This document shows, piece by piece, positions 1 through 9,577 of a stretch of DNA of 64,000 nucleotides. Each line of letters begins with the position of its first letter. Position 1 is the stretch's first letter. Made by a program: the position numbers and the translations under genes. The DNA is from Achromobacter sp. Marseille-Q4962 (GTDB taxonomy: Bacteria > Pseudomonadota > Gammaproteobacteria > Burkholderiales > Burkholderiaceae_B): the NCBI RefSeq assembly GCF_943737005.1, contig NZ_CALSFU010000010.1, positions 122,982 to 186,981 on the forward strand, written 5' to 3'. The notes beneath the pieces are model-generated. The model made no database searches, was not told the origin of the DNA, and saw only the letters and a list, made by a program, of their open reading frames with translations.

Positions 1-576
1 AATGCTCGGCAATGATCTGAAGGGAAGAGCGAGATCCCAGTGGATTCTTATTGACCCGGGTTGTGCCCGGCGCGTCCGCTAAGCGATGGTAGCGAACGGT
101 CTGAACGGCGCTTTGCGCTTGCGTTCAGGGCGGTGCCGTCTTGCGAAAAAAGTCTTGTGTTCAAGCGGCACGGAATCCGTGGTGACGAGGGCATGCGCGC
201 GAAGAATCCGAAAACCGGCGGCGCGGATGCCAAGCCATGACCCTATGCTAAGCCCAATTTCACCGTTTGTGGCAATTCATTTGGCCGTCATCCCAAAAAA
301 AGCCGCACACCGCCTCTTCGACTTGCCTCGATCCGGCAGGCTTTCCGGCTTGAAGCGGGCCGCCGGCAAGCAAAGACAGCATTGTGTTTCGTGTCGTATG
401 CATGCCCCGGGTCCGGTCATGCCGGGTCCGTTTTGCCGGGCCGTTTTCGCCCGCCTTCCGCCTCGGACCGTCGCGGCGCGAATACCCATATCGGCCGCGC
501 AGGTTTGCATGCCGCATGCTGGCACTCGCGCGGCGCGACTGCCAGCACCAGCCGCGCGCGGCGTTTGGACAGAATC
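1..576. other. No recognisable gene; region upstream of a decayed lipoprotein gene
   Basis: I see no convincing coding region here. Several open frames exist on both strands but they are arginine/proline-rich, of the kind produced by random high-GC sequence, and none has a clear Shine-Dalgarno or family signature. A run near 291-300 (cccaaaaaaa) and a palindromic cccgggtccgg/ccggg cluster near 405-440 are the only notable texture. The flank leads into the pseudogene beginning near 577, so it may be the former promoter region of that gene or more rearranged sequence. Confidence 0.4.
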
Positions 577-1590
577 ATGCGGGCCGCGCGGCGCCCGCGC
601 ATTCCGTCCAATCCGCTGCCCCGATCCGTCCGTGCCGCCCCTCGCCATGCTCGCCTGCCGCTTGCCGCCGGCCTGATTGCGCTGCTGCTGCTGGCCGCCT
701 GCCGCGACGCGCGGCCGCGCAGCGTCTCGAGCACACGGTACGGGCGTGGCGGCGGGCCGGCGTGCGCGTGACGGGCGTGGAAATCGACTACGACTGCGCC
801 ACGTCCCGCCTCGCGGACTATGTGGTCTTTCTGCGGAACCTGCGCGCGCGGCTCGCGCCCGACCTGCGCCTGTCGATAACCATGTTGCCGACCTGGCTGG
901 ACAGCGCGCAGCTGGAGCAGGCGCTCGCGGCCGTCGACGAATCGGTGCTGCAGGTGCATGCCGTGCTCGATCCCGCGCTCGGTCTGTTCGAGGCGAAACG
1001 CGCAAGAGCCCGGGTGCGCGCCTACGGCGGCGGCGCGCCGCACGGCTGGCGCGTGGCCCTGCCGGCATAGGGCAGCCGCGTCGTCTGGAACGAGGAAGAC
1101 CGCATCGCCGCCATCGAGAGCGAGCGGTCTGCGCTGCAAGGCGAGGGCCGCGCGAGCGAACTCATGGCCATGCCCGCGACGATCGCGGCCTTCGTGCGCG
1201 ACCTGGACCGCGATCCGCCCGCGCGGCTGGCCGGCCTGGCGAGGTTCCGGCTGCCCACGCAAGCGGACGCCCGCGCGTGGAGCCTGCCCACCCGGCGGGC
1301 CGAGCTGGCGCGCCAGCCCTTGCGCGCGGAGCTTGCCGTCACGCTGCAGGATGGCGGGGCGGGCGCGGCCCGCGAGATCCTGATCGCCAACCGCGGCGCG
1401 GCCGATGCGCCCCTGCCCCACGCGGTGCGCATCGCGGGCGACGGCGCGGCCGCCGACGGCATCAACGGCTATACGATGGAGCGCGATGCGCAGGGCCTGT
1501 ATCTGCGCCGTGCGCGCGACGGCCTGCATGCGGGCGCCCGGCGCCACATCGGCTGGGTGCGCTGCCGGACTGCAACTCCCGCGTTCCATG
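577..1590 (+). pseudogene. Decayed DUF3142-type lipoprotein gene
   Basis: The remains show an N-terminal lipoprotein signal (start at 577, then LIALLLLAAC with the lipobox Cys codon at 700-702) in frame 1. The sequence then switches to frame 3, where a DUF3142-like body begins (AWRRAGVRVTGVEIDYDCAT, from about 741). From memory of the family, over 100 residues that normally lie between signal and this motif are missing, so a deletion near 705-735 also changed the frame. An in-frame TAG at 1068-1070 replaces the Tyr expected in VALPAYGSR, and the same frame then continues homologously (IAAIESERSALQGEG to GARRHIGWVRC, about 1565). No normal stop follows in that frame, suggesting another lesion near the 3' end. 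Function unknown; the family resembles glycoside-hydrolase-like barrels. Family assignment is from remembered motifs. Confidence 0.7.
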
Positions 1591-2454
1591 TCCAACCTAG
1601 AAAACCTCGCCCTGATCTTGCTGGCCGCCGCGGCCGGCGCCGCCGCCATCATTGCCCGCGTGCCCGACTTCCCGCCGCAGCTCCTGGACGACCGACGCGG
1701 CACGCTGCTGGCAACGCCCGCCAATTCCTTTGCGTACGAAGCCGCGCGGCTGGTTCCGCCGCCGCCCCGCGGCCCCGCGCGGGCCGGAGCCGCGGCCCAG
1801 GCGTGCCAGCCCGAGGCCATTCCCGAAGACCTCGACGCCGCGCTGGACCAGGAGGCCCGCGATCGCCTGCGCGCCATGCGCAAGCGCGCGAATGGCGACC
1901 AGGCGTATGCCGCCGGCGCGGGCCTGGACGAGGCGGTGCGCCGGTATGCCGCCGCCGCGGTGGACTACCGCGCGGCGCACCGGGCCGGGCAGCCCGGACG
2001 CCTGCGGTCCGCCGTCGAAAGGTTCGAGGCGGTGCTGGCACTGCCCGCCGGGGCGGCCGCACCTCGCGCCGCATGGGCCGCCTGCATGCTCGCAGTAATC
2101 GGGGACGATTCTCAGCCGACCAAAGACGAGGCCCGGCGCACAGCGGCGGCGGCGCGCTATCAGTTGGTGCGCGAACTGGCCGCGCGCGGCGCCAACGACG
2201 CCGCGAATCTTTCGGCGGCAAGCCTGGGCCGCGAAGCCCGCCTGCATCTGGCCGCGGGCGGAGAACCCTGCGCCTGCGAGGCGCTGACGGCCGGCGCCGC
2301 TTGCGGCGACACGATTCCGGCGGCCGGCCTCAAGCAGGCGATCCGGCTGTATGCGGCCCAGGCGGCCGCCAGCGAAGCGCGGCCCGACACCCGCTTCCAT
2401 TACCGGGAAATCGCCGCCGACCACGCGCTGCGCGCGGCCGGGCCTGATCCGCCG
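1588..2454 (+). pseudogene. 3'-truncated hypothetical protein gene (N-terminal ~289 residues)
   Basis: An ATG at 1588 opens a frame with a hydrophobic N-terminus (residues about 5-25, ending AAAIIARVPDFPPQ), then an alanine-rich helical body with an ACMLAVIGDDSQPTKDEA segment, resembling a tetratricopeptide-like helical protein. It overlaps the end of the decayed DUF3142 frame, the usual arrangement for a translationally coupled pair. Sensible sequence ends near ADHALRAAGPDPP (about 2454), exactly where the convergent ribD gene stops (2455). The frame stays open further only because it runs antisense through ribD. I read this as a gene whose 3' part was lost by a deletion with one endpoint just outside ribD. 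Product unknown. Confidence 0.55.
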
Positions 2455-3606
2455 CTACGGCAGGGCAGGCAGGGCGACGCGCTCGCGCAGGTCCTGCCAG
2501 TTGCCCTCGACCCGCGCGCGCAGGCGCACGTCCTCGCCCAGCGCCGCCGTATCTATATAGCGGTAGCGGCGGGCGGCATCCAGGTGCTCCAGCACGGGCA
2601 GCTTCACCATGCCGGCCGCATCGCCCAGCAGCACGGGCGCGAGATAGAGCAGCAGCTCGTCCACGCAGCCCGCCGACACCAGCGCGCCGCTCAGGCCCGC
2701 GCCCGCCTCCACGTGCACCTCGTTGCAGTCATGCGCGGCCAGCCAGCGCATGGCCGCCGGCAGGTCCACGCGCCCCGGCACGGGCCCGGGCAACGGCACC
2801 ACGCGCGCATTCTTCGCGGCCAGGCGGGTGGCCTTGGCCGCGTCTTCGCGGGCGGTGAAGACGATGACTTCGGCGCCGTCGAACAGACGCGCATCCTCGG
2901 GAATCTCGAAACGGCCATCCACCACCGCCTTGCGCGGCTGCCGCGGCGTCTGGACCGCCCGCACGTTGAGCCGGGGATCGTCCTTGAGTATGGTGCCCAT
3001 GCCGGTCAGCACCACGCAGGCGCGCGCGCGCCAGTGGTGGCCGTCGGCGCGCGCCTCGGGGCCGGTAATCCATTGCGACATGCCGTTGTGCAGCGCGCTG
3101 CGGCCATCCAGCGAGGCCGCCATCTTGAGCCAGACCCAGGGCAGGCCCCGGCTCATGCGGGAAACGAAACCGGGGTTGAGCGCCAGGGCTTCGTCCAGGC
3201 AGACTCCGGTGACCACGTCGATGCCCGCCTCGCGCAGCCGGGCGAGCCCGCGGCCGTTGACCAGCGGGTTGGGGTCGCCCATGGCGACCACCACGCGGGC
3301 GGGCCGGGCGGCCAGCACCGCATCCACGCATGGCGGGGTGCGCCCATGGTGGCTGCAGGGCTCCAGCGTGACATACAGCGTGGCGCCCTGCACCGGCTCG
3401 CCGCGCGCCTCGGCGTCGCGCAGGGCGCAGATCTCGGCATGGGGACCGCCGGGCGGCTGGGTCGCCCCTTCGCCGATGACGCGGCCGTCGCGCACGATGA
3501 CGCATCCCACGCGCGGGTTGGGCGTGGTGGTGTAGAGCACGGATTGGGCCAGCGCCAGGGCGCGGCGCATCCAGGAGAGATCGTCGGGGCGGGCTCGGGT
3601 CATCAC
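2455..3606 (-). CDS. ribD: Bifunctional riboflavin biosynthesis deaminase/reductase RibD
   Basis: RibD performs two cytosolic steps of riboflavin synthesis: deamination of 2,5-diamino-6-ribosylamino-pyrimidinone phosphate and NADPH reduction of the ribosyl chain. The 383-residue product has the full architecture: N-terminal cytidine-deaminase-like domain with HAE at residues 56-58 and the zinc motif PCSHHGRTPPC (83-93), then a dihydrofolate-reductase-like domain from about residue 150 (WVWLKMAASLDGRSA onward). A second Met lies one codon inside the chosen start. No other rib gene is adjacent. The gene is intact although its 3' end touches a deletion scar. It is convergent with the broken genes and divergent from the cysteine hydrolase at 3754. 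Confidence 0.95.
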   Translation of the reverse strand: MMTRARPDDLSWMRRALALAQSVLYTTTPNPRVGCVIVRDGRVIGEGATQPPGGPHAEICALRDAEARGEPVQGATLYVTLEPCSHHGRTPPCVDAVLAARPARVVVAMGDPNPLVNGRGLARLREAGIDVVTGVCLDEALALNPGFVSRMSRGLPWVWLKMAASLDGRSALHNGMSQWITGPEARADGHHWRARACVVLTGMGTILKDDPRLNVRAVQTPRQPRKAVVDGRFEIPEDARLFDGAEVIVFTAREDAAKATRLAAKNARVVPLPGPVPGRVDLPAAMRWLAAHDCNEVHVEAGAGLSGALVSAGCVDELLLYLAPVLLGDAAGMVKLPVLEHLDAARRYRYIDTAALGEDVRLRARVEGNWQDLRERVALPALP

Positions 3607-3753
3607 GCTGGCATTGTATGCGGGGCGGGCGGCGGCCGGGCCGTCATGTCCGTTTTAGGCCGATGCTGGTCTGCGGCCGGCCTCGTCCTTGGGCCGCCGG
3701 GCTAGCACAATGTGCCCGACGTCCCTAGAATTCCTTGACAGGAGCCCGCCCAA

Positions 3754-4317
3754 ATGAAACAAGCCCTTATCGTCATCGACGCCCAGGAATCGTTCCGTCA
3801 CCGTCCGTTTTGGGACGAAACGGAATACCCCGGATTCGTGGCCCGGCTGCAGTCGCTGATCGACGACGCCCGCGGCCGCGGCATGCCCGTGCTGCAGGTG
3901 TTCCATACCAGCGTCTCGGACGACCCGGCCAACCCCTTCTCCCGGGCATCGGGCCACGTGCGCACGCTCGAGCAGCTGCGTATCGAGCCGGACGCGGTGT
4001 TCCACAAGACGGTGCATTCCTCGCTCTACGCCAAGGCGGCCGACGGCGCCACGCTGCACGATTGGCTGCGCGATCACGGCATCGAGGGCATCATCGTGAG
4101 CGGCATCCGCACCGAGCAATGCTGCGAAACCACCGCCCGCCATGCGAGCGACGCGGGCTTCAAGGTGGTGTTCCCGACCGACGCGACGCTGACCTTCGCC
4201 ATGGAAAGCCCCTCGGGCCAACGCTACACGCCGGCGGAAATCCGCGACCGCACGGAGCTGGTGCTGGCCGGCCGCTTCGCCCGCATCGCCCGGGCCGCGG
4301 ACGCGCTGGCCGCCTGA
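3754..4317 (+). CDS. Isochorismatase-family cysteine hydrolase
   Basis: This 187-residue cytosolic enzyme belongs to the isochorismatase/nicotinamidase-like hydrolases, which cleave amides or vinyl ethers through a Cys-Asp-Lys triad. The triad is visible as Asp9 (IVIDAQES), Lys85 (FHKTVHSS) and Cys123 (SGIRTEQCCE). Length is normal for the family. A Shine-Dalgarno-like acagga lies just before the ATG. The GlxA-type regulator gene begins 17 bases after its stop, so the two probably form an operon; the regulator's DJ-1/PfpI-like half fits control by a small amide or amine. The substrate cannot be read from the sequence. Confidence 0.88.
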   Translation: MKQALIVIDAQESFRHRPFWDETEYPGFVARLQSLIDDARGRGMPVLQVFHTSVSDDPANPFSRASGHVRTLEQLRIEPDAVFHKTVHSSLYAKAADGATLHDWLRDHGIEGIIVSGIRTEQCCETTARHASDAGFKVVFPTDATLTFAMESPSGQRYTPAEIRDRTELVLAGRFARIARAADALAA

Positions 4318-4334
4318 ACCCGGGAGAGCGCGGC

Positions 4335-5294
4335 ATGGCGGCCGTTCATTTCGTCGTGACGCGCGGCATCGTGCTGCTGGACCTGGCCGGGCCCGCGGAG
4401 GCGTTCCGCGTGGCCGAAAAGCTCTGCCCCGGCAGTTTCGAGCTGTCTTTCTGCGGGCCCGGCCGCGAAGTGGAAACCGGCCTGGCCGGGCTGAGCCTGG
4501 GGCGCCTGCGCCCTCTGCCGGACTCGCTGCCGCCGCACGCATTGGTGATCGTCTCGGGCGTGGTGGGCCCGCGCGTGCCGCTGGACGATCCCGATTCCCG
4601 CCGCATCGTGCAGTGGCTGGCGCGGCGGCACCCCGCCGACGGCTTTACGCTGATGACGGTGTGCGCGGGCGCGCTTTTCGCCGCCGCGGCCGGACTGACG
4701 CGCGGACGCGAATGCACCACGCACCACAGCTGCCTGGCACAACTGGCGGAAATCGATCCGGACGCGCGCGTGCACGACAACCGCATTTTCGTGGAAGACG
4801 GCAACCTGCTCACCAGCGCCGGCGTCACGGCCGGCATCGACCTGGCGCTGCACGTGGTGGCCCGACACTGCGGCGCGCGCGTCGCCGCCGAGGTGGCGCG
4901 CGAGATGGTGGTCTACCACCGGCGCGCGGGCACCGATACGGCGCTCTCGCCCTGGCTCGCGCACCGCAGCCATCTGCACCCGGGCGTGCACCGCGTGCAG
5001 GACGCCGTGCTGCGCGACCCGGCCGCACCATGGTCGGCCCAGGCCCTGGCGGAGCAGGCGCACACCAGCCCGCGGCATCTGGCGCGGCTCTTCCGCGAGC
5101 ACGCGGGCTGCACGCCCATGGATTATCTGTATGGCATACGCGTCGCGCTGGCGCGCGACCTGCTGCGCGAAACGCGGCTGGACCTCGAGCGCGTGGCGGA
5201 AAAATCGGGATTCGGCTCGGCCCAGCACCTGCGCCGGGTATGGCGCAAATACGAGTCCCAGCCGCCCAGCATGGCGCGCGGCGAGGCGGGCTGA
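4335..5294 (+). CDS. GlxA-family transcriptional regulator (DJ-1/PfpI domain plus AraC HTH)
   Basis: The 319-residue product has two parts. The first (about 1-180) is a DJ-1/PfpI-like domain with the elbow TVCAGALFAAAAGL and the following GRECTTHHSCLAQL. The second (about 215-315) is an AraC-type double helix-turn-helix (ALAEQAHTSPRHLARLFREH and VAEKSGFGSAQHLRRVWRKY). Such regulators usually activate genes for nitrogen-compound catabolism. I chose the ATG at 4335, preceded by a gggagag Shine-Dalgarno-like stretch, 17 bases behind the hydrolase. It most likely regulates the hydrolase with which it is paired. The effector is unknown. Confidence 0.9.
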   Translation: MAAVHFVVTRGIVLLDLAGPAEAFRVAEKLCPGSFELSFCGPGREVETGLAGLSLGRLRPLPDSLPPHALVIVSGVVGPRVPLDDPDSRRIVQWLARRHPADGFTLMTVCAGALFAAAAGLTRGRECTTHHSCLAQLAEIDPDARVHDNRIFVEDGNLLTSAGVTAGIDLALHVVARHCGARVAAEVAREMVVYHRRAGTDTALSPWLAHRSHLHPGVHRVQDAVLRDPAAPWSAQALAEQAHTSPRHLARLFREHAGCTPMDYLYGIRVALARDLLRETRLDLERVAEKSGFGSAQHLRRVWRKYESQPPSMARGEAG

Positions 5295-5317
5295 CGCCGG
5301 CGGCGACTGCCCGGCGC

Positions 5318-5806
5318 CTATTGGCCCGGGTCTTTGCGCAGCTTGCCCGGCAGCAGCGGCCCCTGCATTTCGCGGATGGCCTCCACGAATTCCCCGATGT
5401 CCTCGAAGCTCTTGTAGACGGAAGCGAAGCGCACGTAGGCCACTTTGTCGAGCTTGCGCAGCTCGTTCATGACGAGCTCGCCGATGTGCTGGGTGGGCAC
5501 TTCGCGCAGGCCGCTGGCCAGGAGCTGCTCTTCGATGCGGGCCACGGCGGCGTCCACGTCTTCGGTGCTGACCGGACGCTTGCGCAGCGCCAGGCTGAGG
5601 CTGGCCCGCAGCTTGGCCGGATCGTACTCGCTGCGGCTGCCGTTGCGCTTCACGACGGACGGCATGGCGAGCTCCACCCGCTCGTAGGTGGTGAAGCGTT
5701 TGTCACAGGACAGGCAGCGGCGGCGGCGGCGGATGGCGTCGCCCTCTTCCGATACGCGGCTGTCCACGACCTGGGTTTCGGAATTGCCGCAAAATGGACA
5801 GCGCAT
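5318..5806 (-). CDS. nrdR: Transcriptional repressor NrdR
   Basis: NrdR represses ribonucleotide reductase operons when its ATP-cone senses ATP/dATP. The 162-residue protein starts MRCPFCGN and carries the zinc-ribbon cysteines C3, C6, C31 and C34 ([14 protein letters not shown]), followed by an ATP-cone from about residue 48 ([17 protein letters not shown]). The frame is open further upstream, but the family always starts at MxCPFC, so 5806 is the start. It lies downstream of glyA on the same strand, as in many betaproteobacteria, with the strong glyA terminator between them. Its predicted target in this window is the nrdAB promoter near 42.44 kb. Confidence 0.96.
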   Translation of the reverse strand: MRCPFCGNSETQVVDSRVSEEGDAIRRRRRCLSCDKRFTTYERVELAMPSVVKRNGSRSEYDPAKLRASLSLALRKRPVSTEDVDAAVARIEEQLLASGLREVPTQHIGELVMNELRKLDKVAYVRFASVYKSFEDIGEFVEAIREMQGPLLPGKLRKDPGQ

Positions 5807-5930
5807 GTGAGGCCCCCTCTGAAGCGCGTGGCAATAATTCGGCATATTGTAACGATGCGCCCGGGCTCGCGGCCAGGATCGCGGCATTCCGGCCCCGCCG
5901 GGGCCTCGGAAGCGGGCCGGCGGCCATGAA

Positions 5931-5955
5931 AAAACGGCTCACGCAGAGCCGTTTT
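5931..5955 (-). terminator. Intrinsic terminator of glyA
   Basis: Stem aaaacggct (5931-5939) pairs with agccgtttt (5947-5955) around a 7-base loop. Read on the minus strand it ends in a T tract and lies about 40 bases after the glyA stop codon. It separates glyA from nrdR. Confidence 0.85.
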
Positions 5956-5994
5956 CCCCAGCGCGCGGGCGGCAGGCCGCCGCCCCGCAGCAAC

Positions 5995-7245
5995 TTACTT
6001 CCTGCCGTAGACAGGCAGGCGCGAGGTCAGCTCGTTGACGCGCGCGCGCACGGCGGCGATGTTGGCTTCGTCGCGCGGGTTGTCCAGCACGTCGGCGATC
6101 AGGTTGGCGGTAAGCTCGGCTTCGGCTTCCTTGAAGCCGCGCGTGGTCATGGCCGGCGTGCCCAGGCGGATGCCGCTGGTGACGAAGGGCTTTTCCGGGT
6201 CGTTCGGAATGGCGTTCTTGTTCACCGTGATGTGGGCCTGGCCCAGCACGGCTTCGGCTTCCTTGCCAGTGATGCCCTTGGAACGCAGGTCCACCAGCAT
6301 GACGTGGCTTTCCGTGCGGCCCGACACGATGCGCAGGCCGCGCTTGACCAGCGTGTCGGCCAGCACCTTGGCGTTCTTGACGACCTGCTGGGCGTATTCC
6401 TTGAACTCGGGCGCCAGCGCTTCCTTGAAGGCCACGGCCTTGGCCGCGATGACGTGCATGAGCGGGCCGCCCTGGATGCCGGGGAAGATGGCCGAGTTGA
6501 CGATCTTCTCGTACTCGGCCTTCATCATGATGACGCCGCCGCGCGGGCCGCGCAGCGACTTGTGCGTGGTGGACGTGACGAAGTCGGCGTGGGGCACCGG
6601 ATTGGGATAGGCGCCGCCGGCCACCAGGCCCGCGTAGTGGGCGATGTCCACCATGAGGAGCGCGCCGTTGTCGTGGGCGATGCGGGCCATGCGCTCGAAG
6701 TCGATGTGCAGCGCGTAGGCCGAGGCGCCCGCCACGATGAGCTTGGGCTTGTGTTCGCGGGCGAGCTGCTCGACCTGCGCGTAGTTCAGGACCTCGTTCT
6801 CGTCCAGGCCGTAGGACAGGAAGTTGTACAGCTTGCCCGAGGCGTTGACCGAGGCGCCGTGCGTGAGGTGGCCGCCCTCGGCCAGGCTCATGCCCAGCAC
6901 GGTGTCGCCGGGCTTGAGCACGGCCATGTAAACGCCCTGGTTGGCCTGCGAACCCGAGTTGGGCTGCACGTTGGCCGCCTCGGCGCCGAAGATCTGCTTC
7001 AGGCGGTCGATGGCGAGCTGCTCGACCACGTCCACGTATTCGCATCCGCCATAGTAACGCTTGCCCGGGTAGCCTTCGGCGTACTTGTTGGTGAGCTGCG
7101 TGCCCTGGGCTTCCATGACGGCCGGGCTGGCGTAGTTCTCCGAGGCGATCAGCTCGATGTGCTGCTCCTGGCGAAGCTCTTCTTTCTGGACGGCGGCCCA
7201 GACGTCGGGATCGGCCTTGGACAAGGTAAGGTTGCGGTCAAACAT
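5995..7245 (-). CDS. glyA: Serine hydroxymethyltransferase
   Basis: GlyA interconverts serine and glycine with tetrahydrofolate and is the main source of one-carbon units; it is a cytosolic PLP enzyme. The 416-residue sequence is canonical: [19 protein letters not shown] at the start, the substrate region LIASENYAS (32-40), GGCEYVD (66-72) and the PLP lysine in [14 protein letters not shown] (Lys229). Length matches bacterial SHMT exactly. It is followed by a strong terminator and then nrdR on the same strand. Its leader contains the inverted repeat ccgggtaaacccgg (7287-7300), a possible regulatory site; no known riboswitch is apparent. Confidence 0.98.
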   Translation of the reverse strand: MFDRNLTLSKADPDVWAAVQKEELRQEQHIELIASENYASPAVMEAQGTQLTNKYAEGYPGKRYYGGCEYVDVVEQLAIDRLKQIFGAEAANVQPNSGSQANQGVYMAVLKPGDTVLGMSLAEGGHLTHGASVNASGKLYNFLSYGLDENEVLNYAQVEQLAREHKPKLIVAGASAYALHIDFERMARIAHDNGALLMVDIAHYAGLVAGGAYPNPVPHADFVTSTTHKSLRGPRGGVIMMKAEYEKIVNSAIFPGIQGGPLMHVIAAKAVAFKEALAPEFKEYAQQVVKNAKVLADTLVKRGLRIVSGRTESHVMLVDLRSKGITGKEAEAVLGQAHITVNKNAIPNDPEKPFVTSGIRLGTPAMTTRGFKEAEAELTANLIADVLDNPRDEANIAAVRARVNELTSRLPVYGRK

Positions 7246-7551
7246 GACGGGAGGTTCCTGAAGCGGTAAGAGAGGGGGAAGCCGTACCGGGTAAACCCGG
7301 GCAATGGCGCTTAGTTTACCGCGTCGCAGGCGGGGACTTGCCCCTCAAATGCCGCGAACCGCCGCAAAAAGCCCCGCCCCGGCGCGAAAACGGCGCGCAT
7401 CGCCGCGCGGCCGGAAACCGCGCTCAAGCCGTCTTGAGAAACTTTCATGCTAAGGCCCCCCGCCGCCCCGGCCCGCCGTCCGACGGGCGCGGGCGCGAAA
7501 AGGGCCGCTCGCGCGGCCCCGGTTCTTGCGGATCGCCGCCTGTGGCGGGCG
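7246..7551. other. Intergenic region glyA / YbhB-type gene
   Basis: About 300 bases without a gene. It holds the glyA leader with the perfect 14-base inverted repeat ccgggtaaacccgg at 7287-7300, and the terminator of the upstream YbhB-type gene at 7497-7519. The rest is GC-rich with no supported coding frame. Confidence 0.6.
7497..7519 (-). terminator. Intrinsic terminator downstream of the YbhB-type gene
   Basis: Stem gggccgc (7502-7508) pairs with gcggccc (7513-7519). On the minus strand the loop reads GCGA (a GNRA tetraloop) and is followed by TTTT. It lies about 33 bases after the stop of the gene ending at 7552. Confidence 0.7.
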
Positions 7552-8208
7552 TCACGAACTGGAGGTGGCGCCGATCTGGGTGGGCGCGAGCCTGGGGTTG
7601 AGGGTGTAGGTGCCGGTGACCGACGCCTGCGCCAGCACGTGCCCCTGGATGGCCCGCAGCGCGTCTTCGCCCGTGAAGGCGCCCTGCAGCTTCAGCGTGG
7701 GCACGTCCAGCGCATAGAGGGTGAAGATGTACCGGTGCACCTTGGCGTCGTTCCAGGGCGGGCACGGGCCGTCGTAGCCGAAGTACTCGCCGCTCATGTC
7801 GTGGTCGTTGGCGAACCAGTCGGAGTACGAGTTGATGCCCTGGCGCGCATCCATGGGCGCCAGCGGACCGCCCTTGCCGCGCGGCGTGATGCCGTTGGAG
7901 AAGGTGCCTTCCTCGATTTCGCGCACGTCGGGAGCCAGGTCGACCAGCACCCAGTGGAAGAAATCGACGCGCGGCAGGTCGGCCGGCACTTCGCGGCCTT
8001 CCTGGTTGACGTCGTCGGGGCGGGAGGGCACATCGGGATCGTGGCAGATCAGGGCGAACGACTGCGTGCCCGCGGGCACGTCATTCCACGAAAACTGCGG
8101 ATTGAAGTTGTCGGCCAGCGCGACGTGCGATTGCTCGTCGATCTTGCCGAAGGCATAGCGCTCGGGAATCGACTCGTTATCGGAAAAGGACAGACTCGAA
8201 AGTTTCAT
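7552..8208 (-). CDS. YbhB/YbcL (PEBP-like) family protein
   Basis: The 218-residue product belongs to the phosphatidylethanolamine-binding-protein-like YbhB/YbcL family. Characteristic segments are FNPQFSWNDVPAGTQSFALICHDPDVP (about 35-61), DFFHWVLVDL (about 81-90) and YFGYDGPCPPWNDAKVHRYIFTLYAL (about 142-167), which build the anion-binding pocket with its DPD and GP..PPxxxxHRY elements. There is no signal peptide, so it should be cytosolic. It is longer than E. coli YbhB because of extra loop sequence (DDVNQEGREVPADLP). Biochemical role in bacteria is unclear. It lies 72 bases downstream of tyrS and may be read from its transcript. Confidence 0.9.
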   Translation of the reverse strand: MKLSSLSFSDNESIPERYAFGKIDEQSHVALADNFNPQFSWNDVPAGTQSFALICHDPDVPSRPDDVNQEGREVPADLPRVDFFHWVLVDLAPDVREIEEGTFSNGITPRGKGGPLAPMDARQGINSYSDWFANDHDMSGEYFGYDGPCPPWNDAKVHRYIFTLYALDVPTLKLQGAFTGEDALRAIQGHVLAQASVTGTYTLNPRLAPTQIGATSSS

Positions 8209-8280
8209 GCCGTGCTCCTAAGTGTGCCGCAAAGGCCGTGCGGCCCCTGCCCGTACCCCCAGCGTATCAAAACTCCGCCG

Positions 8281-9510
8281 TCATTGGGTCACGTTAACAC
8301 GGGCGAATTTGCGCTTGCCCACCTGGACGACGTAGGTTCCGACCCCCAATTGCAGGGCCTTGTCCTCCACACGGTTGCCATCCACCCGGACGCCGCCCTG
8401 CTCGACGTTGCGCTGCGCTTCCGAGCCGGAAGCGACCAGCCCAGCCTCGCGCAGCAGCTTCAGGATGCCCAGCGGCGCGCCGGCCACGTTCACCTCGGGA
8501 ATGTCGTCCGGAATGGCGCCGTCGCGGAACCGCGCCTCGAAGCTGGCCAGCGCCTGCCCGGCCTCGCGGGCGCTGTGAAAGCGCGTGATGATCTCCTGCG
8601 CCAGCATGACCTTGGCGTCGCGCGGGTTGCGCCCGCCCTCGACCTCCTGGCGCAGGGCAGCGATCTCTTCCAGCGAACGGAAGGAAAGCAGCTCGAAGTA
8701 GCGCCACATCAGCGTGTCGGAGATCGACATCAGCTTGCCGAACATCGAGTCGGGCGACTCCGAAATGCCGATGTAGTTGCCCTTGGACTTGGACATCTTC
8801 TCGACGCCGTCGGTGCCGACCAGCAGCGGCATCGTCAGGATGCACTGGGGCTCCTGGCCGTACTCTTTCTGCAGTTCGCGCCCGACCAGCAGGTTGAACT
8901 TCTGATCCGTGCCCCCCAGCTCCAGATCGGCCTTCAACGCCACCGAGTCGTAACCCTGCATCAGCGGGTACAGGAATTCGTGCACCGAGATGGGCACCCC
9001 GCTCTTGAAACGCTTGGTGAAGTCCTCGCGCTCCATCATGCGGGCCACCGTATAGCGGGAAGCGAGCTGAATCATGCCGCGCGCGCCCAGCGGGTCGCAC
9101 CATTCGGAGTTGTAGCGGATTTCGGTGCGCGACGGATCCAGCACCAGGCTGGCCTGCGCGTAGTAGGTCTGCGCGTTGGCCTCGATCTGCTCGCGGGTCA
9201 ACGGCGGGCGCGTGCTGTTGCGGCCGCTCGGGTCGCCGATGGTGGAAGTGAAGTCGCCGATGAGGAAGATGACCGTGTGGCCCAGGTCCTGGAGCTGGCG
9301 CATCTTGTTCAGCACCACGGTGTGGCCCAGGTGGATGTCGGGCGCGGTGGGGTCGAGCCCCAGCTTGATCCGCAGCGGCGTGCCGGTGGCGCGGCTGCGG
9401 GCGAGCTTGCGGGCGAACTCGGATTCGACCAGCAGCTCGTCGCAGCCGCGCTTGACTATACGCAGATCGGCTTCGACTTCGGGGGTGATGGGGGCTTCGG
9501 AAGAGGACAT
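8281..9510 (-). CDS. tyrS: Tyrosyl-tRNA synthetase
   Basis: TyrS charges tRNA-Tyr. The 409-residue protein is a class I synthetase with the HIGH-type motif HLGH at residues 60-63, the KMSKS loop at 238-242 and a C-terminal S4 RNA-binding domain (about 345-405, ending [13 protein letters not shown]). The spacing between HLGH and KMSKS and the sequence [19 protein letters not shown] mark the proteobacterial second (TyrZ-like) subgroup. It diverges from the M23 peptidase gene across a 255-base region with two palindromes. No T-box leader is visible. Confidence 0.97.
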   Translation of the reverse strand: MSSSEAPITPEVEADLRIVKRGCDELLVESEFARKLARSRATGTPLRIKLGLDPTAPDIHLGHTVVLNKMRQLQDLGHTVIFLIGDFTSTIGDPSGRNSTRPPLTREQIEANAQTYYAQASLVLDPSRTEIRYNSEWCDPLGARGMIQLASRYTVARMMEREDFTKRFKSGVPISVHEFLYPLMQGYDSVALKADLELGGTDQKFNLLVGRELQKEYGQEPQCILTMPLLVGTDGVEKMSKSKGNYIGISESPDSMFGKLMSISDTLMWRYFELLSFRSLEEIAALRQEVEGGRNPRDAKVMLAQEIITRFHSAREAGQALASFEARFRDGAIPDDIPEVNVAGAPLGILKLLREAGLVASGSEAQRNVEQGGVRVDGNRVEDKALQLGVGTYVVQVGKRKFARVNVTQ

Positions 9511-9577
9511 GTCAGGGGCACCAGGGCGGCTTCGGCCGGCAAAAAGGTGTAAAAAGTAAGGAAAACAGTCGAAAATT

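Noticed and set aside
1405..3705. Single 766-codon plus-strand frame running through 3705
   Set aside because: Only 1588-2454 reads as protein; from 2455 on it is antisense to the well-supported ribD gene.
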